From: Micromonospora matsumotoense
GTDB taxonomy: Bacteria > Actinomycetota > Actinomycetes > Mycobacteriales > Micromonosporaceae
Length of the DNA: 64,000 nt
NCBI RefSeq assembly: GCF_900091525.1
Contig: NZ_FMCU01000022.1
Coordinates: 34,216 to 98,215 of the forward strand
Direction of reading: 5' to 3'
Shown: piece after piece, positions 7,927 through 14,488 of the stretch
How positions within the stretch are numbered: position 1 is the first letter of the stretch
Layout: every line of letters begins with the position of its first letter
Position numbers and translations under genes: made by a program
The notes under the pieces: model-generated
What the model was told of the DNA's origin: nothing
The model's input: the letters and a program-made list of their open reading frames with translations, nothing else
The model's database searches: none

Positions 7927-8595
7927 ATGCGCGCCTGCGACGAGGTAGGGATCGACGAGCGGCTGCGGGAGCTGGAGTCCCGGCTGCGCGGCCCGGCCCG
8001 GCTCAGGACCGAACTGATCCGCGAGGTACGGGACTCGCTGGACGACGCCACCGAGGCGTACCGGGAAGCCGGCCTGCCGGCGCGGGACGCCGAGCGGCGG
8101 GCCGTGGCCGACTTCGGTACGCCGGCGGAGCTGGCTCCGGCGTACCAGGCGGAGTTGGCCGCCGGAGCGCTGCGCGGGCTGTCCCGGCGGGCACTGGTGA
8201 TCGCCGTCCTGCTGACGGCCGGCGGTGACCTGACCTGGCGGGGGTCGAGCTGGAGCGGCGGGCCGCCACCACCGGCCGGTTATCAGCTGCTCGCCGGATC
8301 GATGAACGGCATCTGGCTGGTCGTGGCCGGGATGGCGCTGGCCGCCCTGTCGTTCGGGGCCTGGGCGGCCCGTCGGGGCCGGGCTGCCACGACGGTGGGC
8401 CGGCTGCTCGGCTGGGGACTGACCGGGGCACTGGTCGTCGGTGCGGTGGCCGGGGTGGCGCTCTTCGCCTGGTCGGTCGCGCTGTGGGACGCCGCCCTGA
8501 CCTGGCCCCCGATGATCATCGGGGCGGTGCTGGCCGGCGCCGCCCACTTCGCGCTCTTCCGGGCCTCCCGCTCGTGGCTGGTCGCCGCCCGCTGA
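7927..8595 (+). CDS. HAAS/permease-prefix-type membrane protein
   Basis: A 222-residue protein with a charged helical N-terminal domain (about 1-75; LRELESRLRG, VRDSLDDATEAYREAG, ADFGTPAELAPAYQAEL) typical of the HAAS / permease prefix domain. Four hydrophobic segments follow (near 86-100, 124-144, 154-182 and 192-212). Proteins of this type usually sit beside a PadR repressor. Here the padR-like gene converges on it with only 20 nt between the two stop codons. The function is unknown; the prefix domain is thought to act as a protein-interaction module. Confidence 0.7.
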   Translation: MRACDEVGIDERLRELESRLRGPARLRTELIREVRDSLDDATEAYREAGLPARDAERRAVADFGTPAELAPAYQAELAAGALRGLSRRALVIAVLLTAGGDLTWRGSSWSGGPPPPAGYQLLAGSMNGIWLVVAGMALAALSFGAWAARRGRAATTVGRLLGWGLTGALVVGAVAGVALFAWSVALWDAALTWPPMIIGAVLAGAAHFALFRASRSWLVAAR

Positions 8596-8615
8596 CGCAC
8601 ACCGGTGACGCGGGG

Positions 8616-8957
8616 TCAGGCGGGCGCGGCGGGCGGGCCAGCGGGGTCGAGGAACCGGCCGACGGTGGCGCTGAACTCGCGCCAGCCGGCCCGCTCGCCG
8701 GCCAGCGAGGCCCGCCCGGATTCGGTGAGCCGGTACGTACGCCGCTCCCGACCGTTGACCGTGCTCCAGGAGCTGGCCACGTGACCGGCCCGCTCCAGCC
8801 GACGCAACGCCGGGTAGATGGTGCCGGTGGGCAGATCCAGCTGGCCCGAGCTGCGGGCGCGCAGCGCCTCGATGACCGCGTAGCCGTGCAGTTCCCCCTG
8901 CTCGAGCACGGCCAGCAGCAGGGCGTCGAGGTGGCCGTGCAGCGCCTGAGCCTTCAT
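8616..8957 (-). CDS. PadR-family transcriptional regulator
   Basis: A 113-residue single-domain repressor. The N-terminal winged helix covers residues 1-85, with HGYAVIEAL, LPTGTIYPALRRLERAGHV and a wing at NGRERRTYRLTESGR, all standard PadR features. The ATG at 8957 abuts a perfect palindrome (8958-8969), with no room for a Shine-Dalgarno sequence, so the mRNA is probably leaderless and the gene autoregulated. It converges with the HAAS-type gene, its likely functional partner. Confidence 0.85.
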   Translation of the reverse strand: MKAQALHGHLDALLLAVLEQGELHGYAVIEALRARSSGQLDLPTGTIYPALRRLERAGHVASSWSTVNGRERRTYRLTESGRASLAGERAGWREFSATVGRFLDPAGPPAAPA

Positions 8958-8972
8958 GCGTAGCTACGCTAC
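8958..8972 (-). promoter_or_regulatory. Palindromic operator touching the padR start codon
   Basis: GCGTAGCTACGC (8958-8969) is a perfect 12-bp palindrome immediately upstream of the padR ATG. Including 8969-8972, the site also reads as GTAG-N5-CTAC, the same spacing as the two dyads before cydA. A TAGCGT -10-like hexamer overlaps it on the minus strand. Binding by PadR itself is the simplest reading. Confidence 0.5.
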
Positions 8973-9053
8973 TTGTCTGCCGCCCGGACCACCAGTGGGC
9001 ACGGGTTCCGGCCGCCGTCGGGGTGCGGGGTCGGCCCATGCCCGGCCGCCCAT

Positions 9054-9100
9054 TAGGGTATGTGCCCAGAGTCACTCGGCGACCGCAGTGCCGCCGAGTG
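9054..9100 (+). promoter_or_regulatory. Promoter and 5' UTR hairpin of the acidic protein gene
   Basis: A TAGGGT -10-like hexamer lies at 9054-9059. Downstream is an 8-bp stem, CACTCGGC (9073-9080) with GCCGAGTG (9093-9100) and a 12-nt loop. A GGAGG ribosome-binding site follows at 9118-9122, 5 nt before the GTG at 9128. The hairpin is far enough from the ribosome site to be a stability element. Confidence 0.35.
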
Positions 9101-9127
9101 GGTAACCCGACGCACACGGAGGTCAGC

Positions 9128-10096
9128 GTGGCCCGCCAGTCGCCCCAACGGCCCGACGCCGACGAACCCGCGCTCGGCGACACCGACGGGCCGGCCGGGC
9201 CCGACGTGGAGCCCGGCCCGGCCGACCGCTCGCTCTGGGACGAGCTGAGCATCGATCCGGTCGAGATCGCCCTGCCCGCCGGCACCGGTTTCACGCTTCG
9301 GGCGTACCGGGCGGCGCGCGAGCTGACCCCGACGGACGTCGCCGAGCGCGACGAGGACGACCCCTTCCTGGCCCGACGTCAGGTCGCCGAGACCGAGGAC
9401 GACGAGGAGGTGGTGATCCTCGACGAGGAGTTCGCCGCGCTCTCGGCCGAGGACGAGACCGAGGACGACGCCGACCGGAAGGGCGGGACCGACGGCAAGC
9501 GCGCCGGCGGCAAGGGCAGCGCCGACACCGACACGCCCGACGCCGACGCCGATGCCGATGCCGATGCCGACGAGGACGCCGCGGACGACGACGAGGACGC
9601 CGACGGCGACGAGGAGGTGCCGGTCTTCCTGACCCACAAGGGCCGGCTGCTGCTGTTCAAGACGCCCGAGTCGCTGGTCAGTTTCATCCGCTCCGGGGCA
9701 CCCAACGACCTGTCTCAACTGGACGGTTGGAATGAACTGTCCGAACGGGTGGAGCCGACCGACATCGCCCCGCGCGACGAGGACACCTACGAGCTCGACC
9801 TGGTCGTGGAGAACCTGCGCGGTGGGCACGACACGTGGGACCCCACCCTGCTGATCGAGGCCGGCGAGGTCGCCCGTGACCTGTCGTACGCGCTGCGGCT
9901 ACCGGCCGTGCTGGACATGCTCTCGGCCGGATCCAGCCTGGACGATCTCGACGAGGCGCTGCGCGCTTCTGTCAACGGCGGAGTCGGTGGATTTCTCGGC
10001 CGTAGGCGGCTGAAGAAAATCGGTGCCCAGACCGCAAGCTTGGGATGGCGCACCATTGTCGGCAAGATCTCTGCCGTCGTGGACTGGCGCGACTGA
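9128..10096 (+). CDS. Acidic actinobacterial protein of unknown function
   Basis: A 322-residue soluble protein, not assigned to a family. Residues about 1-30 are Pro/Asp-rich. About 95-165 is a highly acidic low-complexity stretch including a DADADADADE run encoded by GATGCC repeats near 9540-9575. The ordered part (about 165-322) begins EVPVFLTHKGRLLLFKTPESLVSFIR, contains an acidic TYELDLVVENLRGG segment and ends in a basic helix with LGRRRLKKIG. Homologues in relatives are, from memory, sometimes labelled primosomal protein; nothing in the sequence supports that. Start: GTG at 9128 with GGAGG 5 nt upstream. The next gene follows after 65 nt on the same strand, so co-expression is likely. 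Confidence 0.7.
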   Translation: MARQSPQRPDADEPALGDTDGPAGPDVEPGPADRSLWDELSIDPVEIALPAGTGFTLRAYRAARELTPTDVAERDEDDPFLARRQVAETEDDEEVVILDEEFAALSAEDETEDDADRKGGTDGKRAGGKGSADTDTPDADADADADADEDAADDDEDADGDEEVPVFLTHKGRLLLFKTPESLVSFIRSGAPNDLSQLDGWNELSERVEPTDIAPRDEDTYELDLVVENLRGGHDTWDPTLLIEAGEVARDLSYALRLPAVLDMLSAGSSLDDLDEALRASVNGGVGGFLGRRRLKKIGAQTASLGWRTIVGKISAVVDWRD

Positions 10097-10161
10097 CCCC
10101 GAACGGGGAGCATCAGTGGCTGGCAGAGAATAGACCTGTGTCCCGGAGGGAGGACGACGCC

Positions 10162-12768
10162 GTGGCGCTCGTGCGCGTGTACTGCGGTCTGGCCTCGGCA
10201 GATCCGGCCGACCGACCGACCTCGGCCGGATCGACGTTGACGTCCGCCGTGGTCGACGACGCAGGCCGTCTGCTGCACGTCTACGAGATCAGTGACGACG
10301 CAGCGGGCTACGCCCAGCTCGTCACGCTGCTCGTGGAACGGTCGGGCGGGCCGAGCGGCGCGGCGATCGCGGCCGACAGCGACGACCACACGGTCACCTC
10401 GCTGCTGAGTGCGGCCGGCCGTCCACTGGCGATCGCCGACGACGACTCGGTCGACGACTTCGCCGAGCGGTTCGCCGACGACGACTCCCTGGAGGAGATG
10501 CAGTCCGCGCCGGCTGAACGGCGGGCGGTGGGCCTGGCCCGTGCCCTCCAGGCCGGCGCGCTCTCCGCGGTCACCCTGCCGGCTCCCCGGGACCTGGCCG
10601 GCTTCAAGCAGGTTCTCGCCGCACACGCCGCCCTGTCCAGTGGTCGGCACTCCGCCGCCGTGGCACTGCGCGAGGTGCTCCGCGAGCTCTACCCGGCCGC
10701 CCTGCGGGCGTACCCGGACCCGGCCGATCCGGTGGCGTTGGCCGTCCTCGACGCACTGCCCGAGCCGAACATGCTCGGCGGCACGTCGGCCCGGGGCCGC
10801 GACATGTCCGTCGCCGCCGAGGCGGTCGCCGCACACCTCACCGCCGACGGGGTGGCCGAGGCCGGGGAGATCGAGGCGGCGGTCACCGCGCTACGGGTCG
10901 CCATCTCCGAGACTCCGCGCCGAGCGACCGTCAACCGGGCGCTCACCTCCGCCGTCGCCGAGACCGTTCGGCAGTCGGTCGCCGCGGTACGCGCCTGTGA
11001 CGCCGGCTGCGAGGCCCTGGTGGGCGCGCTCAGCAGCCGGGTCAGCGCCCCGAGCCCGTTGCCGGGCCGCCGGGCCGCCGCCCGCCGGGGCGAGCAGGTC
11101 GGCGAGCTGACCGGCATCAGTGGCACCGGCACGGGCCTGCGCCCGGTCCGGCCCCCCGAGCCGGCACCACCGGTCCCGACCGGGCGACGTAGCCGTCCCG
11201 AGCCGGTCCCCGGTGGGGCGATGCCGACCGCGCCGCGACCGCTCGGCCCGCCGCCGGTGGCCCCCGCCCCGATCGCTCCACCGCCGGTGGCCCCCCGGCC
11301 GGTGACCCCGGCCGCCGCCGGCCTGCCGACCTCGGCGCCGCCCGCACGGATGGACCAGGGCATGCCGCCGGGCCGACCCGGGTCGGACGCGCCGACCACC
11401 ATGATCCCGCCGATCCGGCGCGGGATGGATGCTCCGGCGAACCGGCCGGTCTCGGCCCCGCCGCCGCCCCCTCCGGGGATCACCCCGATCGCCCCGGCGC
11501 AGCGCGGCAACGTGCCACCTGCCGAGGCCGGTGAGCCGTTCCGGCCGACGCTGACCACCGCCGCGATCAACAACGCCCGCGCCGAGCGGCAGCGCACCGT
11601 GATCCCACCCCGGCCGAAGACCAGTGGTGCGCTCTCGACGCCCACCGGTGGATTCAGCGCGACCGACCTGAACGTCCCGGTGCCGCTCTCCCGGCCCGAG
11701 CCGGAGCCCACCGCCCCGCCGGGTTCGCGGGCGAACTGGCCGCTGGTCAACAACCCGGAGAACCCGGCCGACAGCTCCGCCACCAACCCGGTCGTGCCGG
11801 CGTACGGTGAGCGGGCCGGTCGATCGGCTGACGCCCCCGCCGACCCGGGTGCCGGCCGTCGGATCACCCCGCCCTGGCTGGCCGACGACCTGCCCCAGGA
11901 ACCGCCGATGTTGCGGCTGGTGGAGCCGCCGCCGCTGGCCGACCGGGCGTTGCGGGGCGGGCTGGACGCCGCGGCCGATCCGCACCTCGACACGCCCCCT
12001 CTGCGGTTGGTCGACCGGGATGAGGCCGGCCGCCCCGGACGGGCCACCCGGCCCGACCGTCCGGAGCGCCTCGACCGGCCCGAGCGCCCCGAGCGGGCGG
12101 AACATCTGGACCGCCCGACCCGGGTCGACCGGCCGGCGCGCCTGGAGCGGCCGGAGCGCCTTGACCGACCTGAGCGCCTGGAGCGACCCGAGCGTCTTGA
12201 CCGGCCCGAGCGGTCGGAGCTCCTCGACCGCTCCGAGCGGCCGACGCGCAGCGAGCGGCCGAGCCTGGAGCGGCGACCGGAGCCGGTCGAACGTCGTCCC
12301 GCGCCGATGGAGCACCGCCCGCCACCGGTCTCCGACGAGGGCGATGGCGACCTGCTGATCTTCGCCCAGGCCAAGTCGGCGTGGTTCGTCGGGCACGGCG
12401 ACGAGAATGACCTGGAGTGGTCGTCCACCGCGGACACCGGGTGGCAGGCCGCCGAAAAGGTGGCCCAGCCGGCGGTCGGCGCGGAAACCTCGGCCGGGCT
12501 GCCCAAGCGGGTCCCCCAGGCCAACCTGGTTCCCGGCTCGCCGCTGCGCGAGGAGCGTCCGCTGCGGATCGTCCGGGACGCCGCGAGCCTCGCCGAGAAC
12601 ACCACCGGCTACTTCCGTGGCTGGCGTCGTGGGCAGGAGATCGGCGGTTTCGCCGTTGGCGGCCGGCCGGGGCGTGAGGCCGCTGGCGGCTGGGACTTCA
12701 GCCGCGACCCGACCGAGCGGGAAGACGATCGGGAGTACGAGTTCCGCTCCGCCGGATACCGGTCCTGA
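10162..12768 (+). CDS. IS110-transposase-like scaffold fused to a conservon-type C-terminal tail
   Basis: An 868-residue protein. Residues 1-200 follow the layout of the IS110 DEDD (RuvC-like) domain: a first strand at ALVRVYCGLA, a second with SAVVDDAGRLL, DDAAGYAQLVTLL, an ERRAVGLARALQAG helix, and the ELYPAALRAY ... ALAVLDALPEP segment (175-202). The catalytic acids do not appear conserved: the GIDVGK-type Asp is replaced in VYCGLA. A helical region (about 210-325) resembles the IS110 spacer. The C-terminal transposase domain is missing, replaced by a Pro-rich linker (about 350-620), an Arg/Glu/Pro/Leu/Asp repeat (about 630-720) and a conserved tail (731-830: LIFAQAKSAWF, GLPKR, LVPG, YFRGWRRGQ) shared with CvnA at 14485-18147. 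Start: GTG with GGGAGGA 7 nt upstream. Probably a domesticated, non-transposing protein working with the conservon. Confidence 0.6.
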   Translation: MALVRVYCGLASADPADRPTSAGSTLTSAVVDDAGRLLHVYEISDDAAGYAQLVTLLVERSGGPSGAAIAADSDDHTVTSLLSAAGRPLAIADDDSVDDFAERFADDDSLEEMQSAPAERRAVGLARALQAGALSAVTLPAPRDLAGFKQVLAAHAALSSGRHSAAVALREVLRELYPAALRAYPDPADPVALAVLDALPEPNMLGGTSARGRDMSVAAEAVAAHLTADGVAEAGEIEAAVTALRVAISETPRRATVNRALTSAVAETVRQSVAAVRACDAGCEALVGALSSRVSAPSPLPGRRAAARRGEQVGELTGISGTGTGLRPVRPPEPAPPVPTGRRSRPEPVPGGAMPTAPRPLGPPPVAPAPIAPPPVAPRPVTPAAAGLPTSAPPARMDQGMPPGRPGSDAPTTMIPPIRRGMDAPANRPVSAPPPPPPGITPIAPAQRGNVPPAEAGEPFRPTLTTAAINNARAERQRTVIPPRPKTSGALSTPTGGFSATDLNVPVPLSRPEPEPTAPPGSRANWPLVNNPENPADSSATNPVVPAYGERAGRSADAPADPGAGRRITPPWLADDLPQEPPMLRLVEPPPLADRALRGGLDAAADPHLDTPPLRLVDRDEAGRPGRATRPDRPERLDRPERPERAEHLDRPTRVDRPARLERPERLDRPERLERPERLDRPERSELLDRSERPTRSERPSLERRPEPVERRPAPMEHRPPPVSDEGDGDLLIFAQAKSAWFVGHGDENDLEWSSTADTGWQAAEKVAQPAVGAETSAGLPKRVPQANLVPGSPLREERPLRIVRDAASLAENTTGYFRGWRRGQEIGGFAVGGRPGREAAGGWDFSRDPTEREDDREYEFRSAGYRS

Positions 12769-12785
12769 CAGTCTGACGGTTTCGC

Positions 12786-12817
12786 CTGGCCCGGTCCGGT
12801 TCTTCCGGCCGGGCCAG
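12786..12817 (+). terminator. Terminator hairpin after the IS110-like gene
   Basis: CTGGCCCGG (12786-12794) pairs perfectly with CCGGGCCAG (12809-12817), and the inner CCGG/CCGG extends the stem past one bulged base. It begins 17 nt after the stop of the 868-residue gene. Confidence 0.6.
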
Positions 12818-12946
12818 TGCGTTGCACCGGGGACGGCACTCCCCCCGGTGATCACCACAGCGCATTGACCCCGCCCAGGTGGCCCTCAGCGGCCGCACGA
12901 GCACGGCGACGGGACGCTTCCTCACCGGCTACCGGCCGGTGCGGCG

Positions 12947-12985
12947 GGCCGTGACCGAGAAACGCGAACGCGCCCGGTCACGGCC
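12947..12985 (-). terminator. Terminator hairpin after the cvn operon
   Basis: A perfect 11-bp stem, GGCCGTGACCG (12947-12957) with CGGTCACGGCC (12975-12985), and a 17-nt loop. It lies 29 nt beyond the cvnD stop and between two converging transcripts, so it may serve both. Between the two hairpins (12818-12946) no gene is visible. Confidence 0.6.
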
Positions 12986-13014
12986 GGAGCCGCCACCGGG
13001 CGCGTCGGAGTCGA

Positions 13015-13608
13015 TCAGGCCGGCGCGACCGCGCGCGACCGGCGCATGGTGAGCACGTACTCGACCAGCGAGATCAGCACGTGCTTGGTCGATTCCCGGT
13101 TACGGGCGTCGCAGGCCACCACCGGCACGTCGGTCGAGATCGCCAGCGCGTCCCGGACGTCCTGCGGGTCGTGGTACTGCATCCCGTCGAAGCAGTTGAT
13201 GGCCACCAGGTACGGCAGCCGCCGGTGCTCGAAGAAGTCGATCGCCGCGAAGCAGTCGGCCAACCGGCGGGTGTCGACCAGAACCACGGCACCGATGGCG
13301 CCCCGGACCAGTTCGTCCCACATGAACCAGAACCGCGTCTGACCGGGTGTACCGAACAGGTACAGGATCAGATCCCGATCGATCGAGATACGGCCGAAGT
13401 CCATCGCCACCGTGGTCGTCGTCTTGCCCGGCACCTGCCGGGTGTCGACGACGCCCACGCCGGCGGAGGTCATGATGGCCTCGGTGGTCAGCGGTGTGAT
13501 CTCCGAGACCGAACCGACCAGCGTCGTCTTGCCGACGCCGAACCCACCGGCGATAACGATCTTCGCCGACGTCACGCGCCCGTTCGGGGCAGGCGGCCGC
13601 TGCGACAT
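13015..13608 (-). CDS. cvnD: Conservon GTP-binding protein CvnD (Ras/MglA-like)
   Basis: A 197-residue small GTPase. G1 is GGFGVGKTT (21-29), the switch-II region FGTPGQTRFWFMWDE (85-99), the G4-position motif NCFDG (138-142, a variant of NKxD), and G5 CDAR (166-169). These variants are normal for the actinobacterial conservon group. It acts at the membrane with the sensor-like kinase CvnA, the roadblock protein CvnB and the DUF742 protein CvnC. ATG at 13608 starts 1 nt after the cvnC stop; an ATG at 13629 is a weaker alternative overlapping cvnC. It is the last gene of the minus-strand cvnABCD operon. Confidence 0.88.
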   Translation of the reverse strand: MSQRPPAPNGRVTSAKIVIAGGFGVGKTTLVGSVSEITPLTTEAIMTSAGVGVVDTRQVPGKTTTTVAMDFGRISIDRDLILYLFGTPGQTRFWFMWDELVRGAIGAVVLVDTRRLADCFAAIDFFEHRRLPYLVAINCFDGMQYHDPQDVRDALAISTDVPVVACDARNRESTKHVLISLVEYVLTMRRSRAVAPA

Positions 13609-13609
13609 G

Positions 13610-13987
13610 TCAGAGCCTGCGAAGTCCACTCAGCACCCTCTCCAGCAGTTCAGTGCCCACCGCGTCGTCCGAGTCGTCCAAGATGGTCGGCTCGTGGACC
13701 GCGACCAGGCCGTCCGTCGCCATGTCGGCGATGAGCACCCGGGCCACGCCCAGCGGGAGCTGCATCCGCGCCGCGATTTCCGCGAGCGACTGCACCCGTC
13801 CGTCACACAGCGCGGCGATGTACTGGTGCTCCCGGCCCTGACCGCCGTTGCCGCCGGCAGTAGCGCGACCGCGCACCGTCGTCTCGACGAGCGCCTCCAG
13901 GGCGATGTCGAGCCGGGGACGGGTACGACCACGGGTCACGGCGTACGGCCGGACCAACGCACCTGTCGGTTCGTCACGATCGACCAT
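13610..13987 (-). CDS. cvnC: Conservon protein CvnC (DUF742)
   Basis: A 125-residue DUF742 protein with a helix-turn-helix-like core (SLAEIAARMQLPLGVARVLIADMATDGLV). The N-terminus carries the usual PTGALVRPYAVTRGR segment. Start: ATG at 13987, chosen because AAGGAGGTGA (complement of 13996-14005) lies 8 nt upstream, one of the strongest ribosome sites in the window. An upstream ATG at 14017 lacks one. Homologues bridge the kinase/roadblock and GTPase components of conservons. Confidence 0.85.
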   Translation of the reverse strand: MVDRDEPTGALVRPYAVTRGRTRPRLDIALEALVETTVRGRATAGGNGGQGREHQYIAALCDGRVQSLAEIAARMQLPLGVARVLIADMATDGLVAVHEPTILDDSDDAVGTELLERVLSGLRRL

Positions 13988-14083
13988 CTCGCCGCTCACC
14001 TCCTTCGCACCCGTCACCGGTTCTCACCCGGTGGAACCCGTCGTTGTTGTCGTTGTCCCGCGCCGACCAGGTGGTCAGCCCGG

Positions 14084-14488
14084 TCAGCCCATCATCCCGA
14101 CAGCCGTCCGAGCCTGCGGGGTGAGCGCGTCGCCCACCCGGTCGACCAGCAACGCCATCTCGTAACCGACCTGACCGACGTCACAGCTACGGGCGGCCAG
14201 CACGGCGAACGACGACCCGTCCGAGATGGACATCAGGAACAGGAAGCCGTTGTCCATCTCGACGACGGTCTGCAACACCGCCCCGCCCTCGAAGCAGCGG
14301 GCCGCACCCTGGGTCAGGCTGACCAGGCCGGACGCGATCGCGGCCAACTGGTCGGCCCGGTCCCGGGGCAGGTCGCGCGACGAAGCGAGGAGCAGGCCGT
14401 CGGCGGATACCGCGACCGCGTGCGCGACACCCGGCACCCGGTCGGCGAAGTTGGCCAGCAGCCAACCAAGATCCTGCGTAGTTGTCAT
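14084..14488 (-). CDS. cvnB: Conservon roadblock/LC7 protein CvnB
   Basis: A 134-residue roadblock/LC7 domain protein of MglB type, which typically regulates the partner GTPase. The pattern is clear: LGWLLANFADRVPGVAHAVAVSADGLLLASS, then QLAAIASGLVSL and a C-terminal strand-helix with LFLMSISDGSSFAVLAA. The ATG at 14488 overlaps the cvnA stop (ATGA), so translation is coupled. A 96-nt gap with no recognisable feature separates it from cvnC. Confidence 0.9.
   Translation of the reverse strand: MTTTQDLGWLLANFADRVPGVAHAVAVSADGLLLASSRDLPRDRADQLAAIASGLVSLTQGAARCFEGGAVLQTVVEMDNGFLFLMSISDGSSFAVLAARSCDVGQVGYEMALLVDRVGDALTPQARTAVGMMG

Noticed and set aside
10162..12768. Calling the 868-residue gene an active IS110 transposase
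   Set aside because: The catalytic Asp motif is not preserved, the C-terminal transposase domain is missing and no element ends are seen.
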